Of a stretch of 64,000 nucleotides of DNA, positions 9,170 to 16,566 are shown in pieces. Below the pieces are notes generated by a model that was given only the letters and a program-made list of their open reading frames with translations, was not told where the DNA came from and did no database searches. This DNA is from Miniphocaeibacter sp012841535 (GTDB lineage Bacteria > Bacillota > Clostridia > Tissierellales > Peptoniphilaceae). Each line of letters opens with the position of its first letter. The first letter of the stretch is position 1. The stretch lies in the NCBI RefSeq assembly GCF_049274025.1, contig NZ_JBASRV010000012.1; one strand, 5' to 3'. Both the position numbers and the translations under genes were made by a program.

Positions 9170-10468
9170 TTAGAATATTGTAGGTTCTTCTATTTTTACA
9201 GTTAATGCATCCAAAGCTCTTTTAACTCTATCATATCTTAATTTATGTTGAACTTCTTCTGGAGTTGTAGGATCTCCTAAAGGATAAGGTATTGATATTG
9301 TTGGTACAATTTTATTAACTCCAACAGTCTGAGCCACAGGTATTAGATTACACATTTGTACTACAGGTATGCCAGCTTTTTCTATTTCTTTTACCATAGT
9401 TGCACCGCAACGTGTACAAGTTCCTCACGTAGATGTAAGTATTACACCATCTACTGAATCTTCTTTAAGATATTCTATTATCTCTTTACCCATTCGTGAT
9501 GCTTCAGCTTGAGTAGTTCCTGTTCCTACAGTTGAGTAGAAATAAGGATGTAATCTTCCAAATACCCCTTCTTTTTCCATTTCTTTTAAAACATCTATAG
9601 GTGTTATTCTATTAGGATCATTGTCTGCTGCTTCTGGGTCAAAGCCTGCATGTATGGTCTTAAACTCTCCACTTTTTAATCTATCCATATTAGAAATATC
9701 ATATCTACCCCATCTTGTAGCAGATGCTGATTGAATTCTATCTGGATTATCAACTGGTACAATTCCACCACTTGTCACTACTGCTATATTAGCTTTTTTA
9801 AGGTCCTTAATAGGATCTGCCATTGGAATAATTTCTTTTGCCTCTATTACTAATTCTGTCTGATATTCTTCTCCTTTTAATTTCTTTATTAACATATCAA
9901 CACCACGTTTAGAAGCTTTTACAGGTTCTTCTAACCAAACTTGTTTTCTAATTCCTCTTGAAAAATACCCTTCTTCATCAGCAGATTTCAATTCTTTTCC
10001 TTCTAGAATTCTATTTAAATAGTCTGCCATTGGAGCTATGTTTTTTCTCATAGAAGCAGCTGATTTACCACCTTTGAATATTATTAAATCCGATTTAAAC
10101 ATTTCAACTCCAGGATTTTCAATATTCATTGATGTAATAACTGGAACATTGAATTTATCTTGAACAGCCTTACAGATATTTCCACATGCAACACCATATC
10201 TACCTGCTTGGAATGCTGGTCCAGCTACGAAAGCATCAAATTCTAATCCTTCTAACATCTTTAAGATTTCATCAATCGCTTTTTCAGTATTACTTCCAAA
10301 ATAATTATCTCCACATACGATGGTATGAGTAACTTCAGCATTTAATTTTTTATTAAGTTCTACTCCTGGTCCAACAACACCTTCTCGTATTTCAGGTTTT
10401 ATATCTGCCTTGTCCTCTCCACCAATACCAGCAAAGAATTGATTTATATAATGTACAACTTTTTTCAT
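9170..10468 (-). CDS. grdH: Betaine reductase protein B, selenocysteine subunit GrdH (UGA read through)
   Basis: The gene reads as two pieces divided by an in-frame TGA at 9425-9427. Read through, it gives 432 residues with selenocysteine at position 348 in the context TST-U-GTCTRCGATMVKEIE, the Sec-x-x-Cys site known in the GrdB/GrdF/GrdH family. This subunit reductively cleaves the substrate amine and passes a carboxymethyl group to selenoprotein A; the system yields acetyl phosphate and, from betaine, trimethylamine. The start ATG has a good AGGAGG. grdI lies 9 bases upstream and a BCCT transporter precedes it, which favours betaine over glycine or sarcosine. Components A and C (GrdA, GrdC, GrdD) and the selenocysteine machinery are not in the window. 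Confidence 0.93.
9399..9427 (-). promoter_or_regulatory. UGA selenocysteine codon with a possible bSECIS hairpin
   Basis: The TGA at 9425-9427 is followed 13 bases later by GTTGC-GGT-GCAAC (9411-9399), a small inverted repeat inside the coding sequence, roughly where bacterial SECIS elements sit. The loop is short and SECIS elements of Gram-positive anaerobes are poorly conserved, so the hairpin is only a candidate. The Sec codon itself is well supported by the protein family. Confidence 0.4.
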
Positions 10469-10477
10469 GTTATCCTC

Positions 10478-11806
10478 CTAAAATTCTTTAACGGTTTTTA
10501 CAGACCAACCACTAATTCCATCACCGCAAAACATAGCATTATTCTCTAATATAATTGAGCCATCTTCTCTCACAGAAGGTCCTAGTTTCTCATCGCCTTC
10601 CCAACCACCAGACAAGCCGTCCCTTCCTAAAGCAGCTAATTCACCATATACTGTTTTACATGCTGGAAGTTCTATTAAATCTGAAACATTTCCTGTTGAT
10701 ACCAACGCATTGGCTTTTTCATTTAAAACTACTAATGGTTGAGATTGTCCATCTCTTCCTGTACATTCATTACTAATTCCTACAGTTTTTACTCCTACGT
10801 CTTCTAAAGCTACTATGCATCTTATATAATCAACATCTGGATTACCATAGCCTTCTTCAGTAACAATAGCGCCATCTGCTCCTAATGACTTTGCAATGTT
10901 TGCTACAAATATAGCTGATCTTTCCTTCTGTTCCAAAGAAACATTTAAATTTGATAGTATTACTCCTAGGAAATTTATTTCTTTACCATGTCTTGAGTAA
11001 AGTTCTTTTATAGTTTCAAAGTTTTGCATTTCATATGTTGACCATTTTGATGAAGATGGCATAAAGCTACCTGAGATTAAAGCTCCATCTAAAATTTCAT
11101 TAGGATTAATAAATGTAGGAACATAATGGTTCATATCCCATCCATAAATTAAGTCATTATAACCCATCATTTCCATTTGAGATTGAGGTTGCATTACTAA
11201 TACTACAGATGGTAAGTCATTTACCTTTTCATTTCTTTTAGTAACGCCTTCAAACTCGTATATATCTTTATCTTCTGGTTCTAAATCCTTAACAGCTCTA
11301 CCAATATATTCTGCTAATTTATGTGCAGCCCATCTAATTGCATGATTTTTTTTCTGTTGCTCAAATCTTTCTTCTTCTTCATCGGTATCTGCAATTAAAA
11401 CTACATTTATTAATTGACCAAATAAAGTATATTTCTGACCTTCTCCACCCATATCAACAAGTCCATCACCAAAACTTCCATAATGTTTACCTACTCCTAA
11501 TACACTAACTCCTTTTAAGGCGTGTACTCTACCTTCTCCTGTTGGAGCTAAATCACCAGTTACACCAGGAAACAAAGCTCTTCCATCTGGTCTAATTCTA
11601 GGTTCTACTGCTTCTTTTACTGGAACTATTCTAATATCTTCCCCAGGTTTTGCTATTTTCAAATCAAGGGACGTAATATGTTCATCTTCTAAAATATAAT
11701 CCATTGCTTCTTTTTTATTAATAATAAGTAAGCCATCTTTATAGGTAGTTTCATCTCCAAAAACTACATCTTTTACATGAAAGTTTCCTATTTCAAGTTT
11801 TTTCAT
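10478..11806 (-). CDS. grdI: Betaine reductase protein B, second subunit GrdI
   Basis: A 442-residue protein of the GrdE/GrdG/GrdI family, partner of GrdH in the substrate-specific protein B. Glycine reductase GrdE is cut at Cys242 to make a pyruvoyl group that binds the substrate amine. Here the comparable stretch (residues 242-254) reads ALISGSFMPSSSK, with no cysteine. Betaine is a quaternary amine and cannot form a Schiff base, and as I recall the purified betaine protein B has two uncleaved subunits near 45 and 48 kDa, so an uncut subunit fits the betaine-specific form. The start ATG follows AGGAGG. It lies between the transporter and grdH with 9-base gaps on both sides. Confidence 0.87.
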   Translation of the reverse strand: MKKLEIGNFHVKDVVFGDETTYKDGLLIINKKEAMDYILEDEHITSLDLKIAKPGEDIRIVPVKEAVEPRIRPDGRALFPGVTGDLAPTGEGRVHALKGVSVLGVGKHYGSFGDGLVDMGGEGQKYTLFGQLINVVLIADTDEEEERFEQQKKNHAIRWAAHKLAEYIGRAVKDLEPEDKDIYEFEGVTKRNEKVNDLPSVVLVMQPQSQMEMMGYNDLIYGWDMNHYVPTFINPNEILDGALISGSFMPSSSKWSTYEMQNFETIKELYSRHGKEINFLGVILSNLNVSLEQKERSAIFVANIAKSLGADGAIVTEEGYGNPDVDYIRCIVALEDVGVKTVGISNECTGRDGQSQPLVVLNEKANALVSTGNVSDLIELPACKTVYGELAALGRDGLSGGWEGDEKLGPSVREDGSIILENNAMFCGDGISGWSVKTVKEF

Positions 11807-11815
11807 AATATCCTC

Positions 11816-13369
11816 CTATTTTAACGCTGCCGCTTTTTCTTTTGCTATTTTCTTTTGTCTTTCTAATTCAATTGTATATGGGTCTTTGTCCAATGCTTTT
11901 TTCAATGCATACATGGCAAAAAACATTATAAATATAAATGGAAAAGCTGCTACAATTGAAATTGTTTGTAACATATTTAATCCATTACTAGTACCTAACA
12001 TTAATGCTAAAGTTAAAGCTGATATTAAAACACCCCAAACTCCCATTTTTATTTTATTAGGTTCCAGTTTTCCCTCATCACATAGCATACCGAGAACAAA
12101 AGTTGCTGAGTTTGCTGATGTAATAAAAAATGTAAATAGTAAAACTACTGTTACTATAGATAATATTGTTCCAAAAGGTATCTCATTCATTACTATAAAA
12201 AATGCTGTTGTTGTATTCTTTGCTGCCTCAGTTAAAATAGCAATGTCTACAGAAAAATCTATACCACCAAATATTGCAAACCATAAAAAAGATAATATTG
12301 CCGGTACTAATAAAACTCCTGCTACAAATTCTTTTATAGTTCTTCCTCTTGAAATTCTAGCAATAAAAACTCCAACAAATGGAGCCCAAGAAATCCACCA
12401 AGCCCAATAAAAAATTGTCCATCCACTATACCAAGTATCCTCATTAAACGCTCCCATTTCTAAAGCACTACTTAAAAATCTCTGTAAATATAATCCTGTA
12501 CTCTCAATAAAAATACTTAAAATTTTAACCGTAGGTCCAAATACAAAAGAACCCAGTAATAGAATAGCTACTAATATCATATTTAAATTAGATATTGCTG
12601 CTATACCCTTATCTATTCCAGCTACTGCTGTTCCGGTATATATAATAGTTATTCCTATTACTATTATTAATTGAACTGTAGTATTTTCCGGAATTCCAAA
12701 CAGATAATTTAAACCACTATTTATTTGATATGTACCTAACCCTAAAGATGTAGCCATTCCTCCTGCAGTAGCAAACACTGCTAAAATATCTATTAATTTT
12801 CCAATTCCTCCTTTTGTTTTTTCTTCACCTAATAAAGGAATGAATATACTACTAACTAAGGCAGGTTTTTTCATCCTAAATTGCATATAAGCTAATCCTA
12901 ATCCTATAATGCAATAATTAGCCCAAGGATGTAATCCCCAATGTAAAAACGATTTCTCCATTGCAAATTTAGACGCTTCCAATGATGCAGCTTCAATTCC
13001 TGCAGCAGGCTGTAAATAATGACTAAGTGGTTCTGCTATTCCCCAAAATACTAGTCCTATACCCATACCAGCTGAAAACAACATTCCAAACCAAGTAATA
13101 GTTTTATAATCCGGCTTCGAATCATCTGGTCCTAATTTTATATTTTTATACTTACTAAAAAATCCAAGCCATAATACATAAACTACAAAAGATGTCATAG
13201 CCAAAGTATAAAGCCAACTAAAATTACCAGATAAAAAGTTAAATACTGTATTTGCAGTACTTTCAAAACTAGATGTATGTAATAATCCCCAAAGTACAAT
13301 TGCAAATACTAGTAACATAGAAACTATAAATATGCTTTCTTTTTTTAAATTAAACTTTTTTTTCTTCAT
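11816..13369 (-). CDS. BCCT-family betaine/choline-type transporter
   Basis: A 517-residue membrane protein with about twelve hydrophobic segments and the BCCT signatures: GMGIGLVFWGIAEPLSHY near residue 98 and the tryptophan-rich FYWAWWISWAPFVGVF around residue 320. BCCT carriers import quaternary amines such as glycine betaine, choline or carnitine with Na+ or H+. Here it is first in the operon with grdI and grdH, so supplying betaine as an electron acceptor and energy source is the likely role rather than osmoprotection. The start is ATG after AGGAGG. The promoter contains two copies of a 14-bp palindrome. The exact substrate is inferred from context. Confidence 0.93.
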   Translation of the reverse strand: MKKKKFNLKKESIFIVSMLLVFAIVLWGLLHTSSFESTANTVFNFLSGNFSWLYTLAMTSFVVYVLWLGFFSKYKNIKLGPDDSKPDYKTITWFGMLFSAGMGIGLVFWGIAEPLSHYLQPAAGIEAASLEASKFAMEKSFLHWGLHPWANYCIIGLGLAYMQFRMKKPALVSSIFIPLLGEEKTKGGIGKLIDILAVFATAGGMATSLGLGTYQINSGLNYLFGIPENTTVQLIIVIGITIIYTGTAVAGIDKGIAAISNLNMILVAILLLGSFVFGPTVKILSIFIESTGLYLQRFLSSALEMGAFNEDTWYSGWTIFYWAWWISWAPFVGVFIARISRGRTIKEFVAGVLLVPAILSFLWFAIFGGIDFSVDIAILTEAAKNTTTAFFIVMNEIPFGTILSIVTVVLLFTFFITSANSATFVLGMLCDEGKLEPNKIKMGVWGVLISALTLALMLGTSNGLNMLQTISIVAAFPFIFIMFFAMYALKKALDKDPYTIELERQKKIAKEKAAALK

Positions 13370-13410
13370 TCTTCCCTCCTTGTTAAATTTTTAATAATTT
13401 ATCGCAAAAA

Positions 13411-13451
13411 ATAATTACGATTTTATAATAATCATGATTATCTTGTGACAA
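13411..13451 (-). promoter_or_regulatory. Betaine operon promoter with two palindromic operator-like sites
   Basis: On the minus strand a -35 TTGTCA (13446-13451) is followed by a -10 of TTATAA or TATAAA (about 13422-13428). The spacer is filled by a perfect palindrome, ATAATCATGATTAT (13428-13441). A second, weaker copy, ATAATTACGATTTT (plus strand, 13411-13424), lies over the -10 and start region, 17 bases centre to centre. This is the layout expected for repression. A third copy precedes the DUF3841-like gene. Confidence 0.6.
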
Positions 13452-13521
13452 TATTCTATCATAAAAGAAAAAATAAAACATCATATTTATATTTTTTGAT
13501 ATATATTAATATACTAAATAA

Positions 13522-14148
13522 TTATTTAAAATATTTTTTAGGTATGTTTTCTCTAAAATATATAATATCCCTTATCCATTCTTCTCTAATTTCCCAAATA
13601 TTAGCTTGTATAAAATGAGCTGGAGTATTTTTTATATCAAAAATTCTCGGCCAACTGTCTATTATCTTTTGTCTTTCAATTAAGTTTAAATTACCTTTTG
13701 AATCATCAAATATATCATACTCACTTTTAATTCCCTTTTTCTTTAAACTATTAATATAATTATTGTGGTCATTATTGTCCTTTGGAACATATCTTAAATT
13801 AAGTACATAGTCCCATTTTACCGAATCAAATAAAATTACGTTTTCTTTAGGTACTTCAATTATATAAATAACTTCATTTTCAATAGGTTTCATACAATTT
13901 TCTGCATTTGTACTACACCAAATATGATACTGTGCATAATCCGGTCTTTTTACTCTTTTTTCTGCTTCTTTAACAAACCAATCATACCCTCTAATAAAAA
14001 TATTTGAAATTACTCCAAAACTATTTTCTATATAACTTTTTTTATTTACTAATATCTTTTCTTTTCTTAATACTTCAAGAGATTTATCATTCTGACAAGT
14101 AAATAAAATAATATTATTATCTTTTTCAATTAATTTTATTCTTTCCAT
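13522..14148 (-). CDS. DUF3841-like protein of unknown function
   Basis: A 208-residue soluble protein without signal peptide or membrane segment. The pattern of an N-terminal KSLEVLRKEKILV stretch, YDWFVKEAEKRV, YAQYHIWCSTN and a C-terminal tryptophan-rich IWEIREEWIRDII resembles the DUF3841 family, whose function is unknown to me. It starts with ATG after AAGGAG. The gene stands alone, but its leader carries a 14-bp palindrome matching 12 of 14 positions of the one in the betaine operon promoter, so it may answer to the same regulator. I do not recognise a catalytic motif. Family placement is from memory of the pattern and moderately sure. Confidence 0.65.
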   Translation of the reverse strand: MERIKLIEKDNNIILFTCQNDKSLEVLRKEKILVNKKSYIENSFGVISNIFIRGYDWFVKEAEKRVKRPDYAQYHIWCSTNAENCMKPIENEVIYIIEVPKENVILFDSVKWDYVLNLRYVPKDNNDHNNYINSLKKKGIKSEYDIFDDSKGNLNLIERQKIIDSWPRIFDIKNTPAHFIQANIWEIREEWIRDIIYFRENIPKKYFK

Positions 14149-14172
14149 TTCCTTCTCCTTTTGATAATTTTA

Positions 14173-14204
14173 GTAATCACGATTATTTTATTTACAGTAT
14201 ATCA
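14173..14204 (-). promoter_or_regulatory. Predicted promoter and operator-like palindrome of the DUF3841-like gene
   Basis: An extended -10, TGATATACT, is read on the minus strand at 14204-14196 without a clear -35. Nine bases further downstream comes GTAATCACGATTAT (plus strand, 14173-14186), which would lie just after the transcription start. It differs from the betaine operon palindrome at two positions. Confidence 0.5.
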
Positions 14205-14219
14205 AATTTTACAATAAAA

Positions 14220-14255
14220 AAACTAGATTATAAAAGTTTACTTACAATCTAGTTT
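14220..14255 (-). terminator. Rho-independent terminator of the trhP-like gene
   Basis: A 10-bp stem, AAACTAGATT (14220-14229) with its complement at 14246-14255, is followed by seven T on the minus strand. It lies directly after the U32-family gene. Confidence 0.85.
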
Positions 14256-14261
14256 CTAGTT

Positions 14262-15482
14262 CTATAATTTTTTTCTTATCATATACCATGGTTTTACTGA
14301 AAAATCTATTTTAGTTTTAAATATCTCTCTTGCTCTAGGAACTACATCTACTTCTTTTCCTTCGTCATTTATCATGGTCCCCATTTCAAACTCAAAATAA
14401 TCTTTTTCCGGTCCAAATACCTCTAATTTATCTCCTTTGAAAATTCTATTTCTTTGTTCAATAGTTGCTATTTTTGTATTTTCATCGTAATCTAGCACTA
14501 TACCTACAAAATCATAATTTCTTGTATATGAACTGGAGGTATATAACTGATCTTCTGCTGTAGGTTTATTATAGAAAAAACCCTTAGTAAAATCCCTATG
14601 ACTAGACTTCTTAATTTCATTTAATAAATAATCGGCTAATTCTTTAGTAAAATCTCCATTATAATAAGCGTCTATAGCAATTCTATAGCTTCTTATAACT
14701 GTAGCTACATAGTACTGTGTTTTTACTCTACCTTCTATTTTTAAACTATCAACGCCTGATGAAATTAAGTCATCTAAGGAATCAATCATACATAAATCCT
14801 TTGAGTTATATATAAAAGTACCTTTATCTGTTTCTTCTATAGGATAATACTCTCCAGGTCTTTTTTCTTCCACTAAATGATATTTCCATCTACAAGCCTG
14901 TGCACAATCTCCTCTATTAGCATCTCTACCTGTCATATAGTTACTTAATAAACATCTCCCAGAATAGGATATACACATTGCACCATGAACAAAAACCTCT
15001 AAATCCATATTTGGAACTTCTTCTTTTATTCTTTTTATTTCCTCTAGTGATAATTCTCTCGCTAAAACTATTCGTTTAATGCCCATTTTTTCCCAAAACT
15101 TAACTGTCTTATAATTTGTAACCGATGCTTGAGTGGATAAATGTACCTCCAAATCTTCACTGATACTTCGAACTATTGAATATATTCCCGGATCTGATAC
15201 TATTACAGCATCAACATTAATATCTATTAAATACTGAACATATTCTTCAAGTCCATCTAAATCATCATTATGTGGAATTATATTTAAAGTAATATATACT
15301 TTCTTCTTTCTACTATGTGCAAATTCTACACCTTCTTTTAATTGTTCTTCATTAAAATTTTTAGAAGCTGTACGCATTCCAAATGCCTCTCCTGCTAAAT
15401 ATACTGCATCAGCACCATACATTATTGCAATTTTTAATTTTTCTAAATCTCCTGCTGGAGCTAATAATTCTACTTTTTTCAA
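14262..15482 (-). CDS. trhP: U32-family protein, probable tRNA uridine-34 hydroxylation factor TrhP
   Basis: A 406-residue member of peptidase family U32. The hallmark EVFVHGAMCISYSGRCLLSN is followed by a cysteine pair in GDCAQACRWKY, four cysteines in all that could hold an Fe-S cluster. Proteins of this type in B. subtilis (YrrN/YrrO) and E. coli (YegQ) were reassigned from peptidases to TrhP, which makes 5-hydroxyuridine at tRNA position 34 using prephenate. The neighbour upstream is trmR, whose product methylates that 5-hydroxyuridine, which supports the TrhP role. The start is TTG at 15482 after GGGGGA. A terminator lies between trmR and this gene, so it may have its own promoter. Confidence 0.82.
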   Translation of the reverse strand: MKKVELLAPAGDLEKLKIAIMYGADAVYLAGEAFGMRTASKNFNEEQLKEGVEFAHSRKKKVYITLNIIPHNDDLDGLEEYVQYLIDINVDAVIVSDPGIYSIVRSISEDLEVHLSTQASVTNYKTVKFWEKMGIKRIVLARELSLEEIKRIKEEVPNMDLEVFVHGAMCISYSGRCLLSNYMTGRDANRGDCAQACRWKYHLVEEKRPGEYYPIEETDKGTFIYNSKDLCMIDSLDDLISSGVDSLKIEGRVKTQYYVATVIRSYRIAIDAYYNGDFTKELADYLLNEIKKSSHRDFTKGFFYNKPTAEDQLYTSSSYTRNYDFVGIVLDYDENTKIATIEQRNRIFKGDKLEVFGPEKDYFEFEMGTMINDEGKEVDVVPRAREIFKTKIDFSVKPWYMIRKKL

Positions 15483-15527
15483 AATATCCCCCTATTTTTG
15501 TAGTATATCCTAAACTATTATACTACA

Positions 15528-15567
15528 AAAAAATAAATGATATATAGTTTCATATCATTTATTTTTT
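15528..15567 (-). terminator. Terminator after trmR
   Basis: A 16-bp AT-rich stem (AAAAAATAAATGATAT at 15528-15543, complement at 15552-15567) with an 8-base loop, ending in a T run on the minus strand. It follows the trmR stop codon closely. Confidence 0.8.
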
Positions 15568-15583
15568 ATAATACTTTTTATAT

Positions 15584-16228
15584 CTATTCATTTCTATAAG
15601 TTATCATCATGCCATCATCTATTGGTACAATAGATGATGATAGTCTTTTGTCATTAATTAATAAATCAATATATTCGTCTAATCTTTTAACAATTGTAAT
15701 TTTTCTATGTCTAGTCGTCTTATATTTTTCTTCTGCTACCATGCCACGAAACAAAATATTATCAGATACTAAAACTCCATTAACCTTTAATTTATCGATT
15801 GTTTTTTCAAAAAAATTTATATACTGGCCTTTTGCAGCATCAATAAAAATTAAGTCATATTCATCTTCTAATAATTCAATAACTTCATTTGCATCGCCAA
15901 GTATACAATGAATATCTTTCTCAAAGCCAAATTTTTCAATATTTAATTTAGCTTCTAAGAAACTATCTTCATTAATTTCAATTGTAGTAATTTTAGAATC
16001 TTTAGATGCCATTTTCATTATTATAGATGAATATCCTATAGCAGTTCCTATTTCTAATATTTTACAAGGTTTTTTTATTTTTACAATCATTCCTAGAAAA
16101 TTTCTTACTTCCGGCTCTATTATAGGAATATTGTTCTTTAATGCAAATTCTTCAATTTCTCTTAATAATTTATTGTCAGTTTGTGACTTTTTTCTAATAT
16201 ATTCTTCAACAACTTTATTTACAATCAT
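15584..16228 (-). CDS. trmR: tRNA 5-hydroxyuridine-34 O-methyltransferase TrmR
   Basis: A 214-residue class I SAM-dependent O-methyltransferase of the YrrM/caffeoyl-CoA type. The SAM-binding motif is KILEIGTAIGYSSI, followed by ITTIEINEDSF, and the metal-binding DLIFIDAAKGQY; the late DNILFRGMV motif is also typical. In B. subtilis this protein makes 5-methoxyuridine at the tRNA wobble position. The adjacent trhP-like gene would provide the hydroxylated substrate. Its ATG overlaps the stop of the ylbF-like gene by one base (TAATG), so it belongs to the RNase J operon. Confidence 0.9.
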   Translation of the reverse strand: MIVNKVVEEYIRKKSQTDNKLLREIEEFALKNNIPIIEPEVRNFLGMIVKIKKPCKILEIGTAIGYSSIIMKMASKDSKITTIEINEDSFLEAKLNIEKFGFEKDIHCILGDANEVIELLEDEYDLIFIDAAKGQYINFFEKTIDKLKVNGVLVSDNILFRGMVAEEKYKTTRHRKITIVKRLDEYIDLLINDKRLSSSIVPIDDGMMITYRNE

Positions 16229-16557
16229 TAATCTAATTCTAATTCCTTTTCTATAGCATCATAAATTTCCTTTAATTCAATAGAAAAATTAGCTTCTGCT
16301 ATTAGAAACTTCCCTACGTCTTGGTTCATCATCATAATATTTTGTAAGTTTTCTAATTTTTTTACTTCTTCTTCTGATTCTTTTCCCTGACTTACATAAT
16401 TTAATTGATAATCCATAACTTTTTTTCTAAAGTCATCTATCATATCTTTATTTTTTTCATCTTTATAAACTTCATTATATAGATTTTTATACTCAATAAA
16501 TTTATCACTTTTTGATATTTCAATTCCTAAGTCTTTTGCTTTTGATACTAAGTCCAT
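16228..16557 (-). CDS. YlbF/YmcA-family protein
   Basis: A 109-residue, largely helical and acidic protein with the YlbF-family pattern (DKFIEYKNLYNEVYKDE, QNIMMMNQDVGKFLIAE). In Bacillus, YlbF, YmcA and YaaT form a complex that works with RNase Y in mRNA maturation. This copy lies 9 bases downstream of the RNase J gene, which fits a role in RNA turnover. Without the partner genes in view it cannot be assigned as YlbF or YmcA specifically. Confidence 0.85.
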   Translation of the reverse strand: MDLVSKAKDLGIEISKSDKFIEYKNLYNEVYKDEKNKDMIDDFRKKVMDYQLNYVSQGKESEEEVKKLENLQNIMMMNQDVGKFLIAEANFSIELKEIYDAIEKELELD

Positions 16558-16566
16558 AAAAACCTC

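Noticed and set aside
9170..9397. A separate 75-residue gene downstream of the grdH stop
   Set aside because: It is the C-terminal part of GrdH after the UGA selenocysteine codon; the family continues across the stop without a gap.
11886..12410. A 174-codon plus-strand frame opposite the BCCT transporter
   Set aside because: It is the complement of a membrane protein gene and resembles no known protein.
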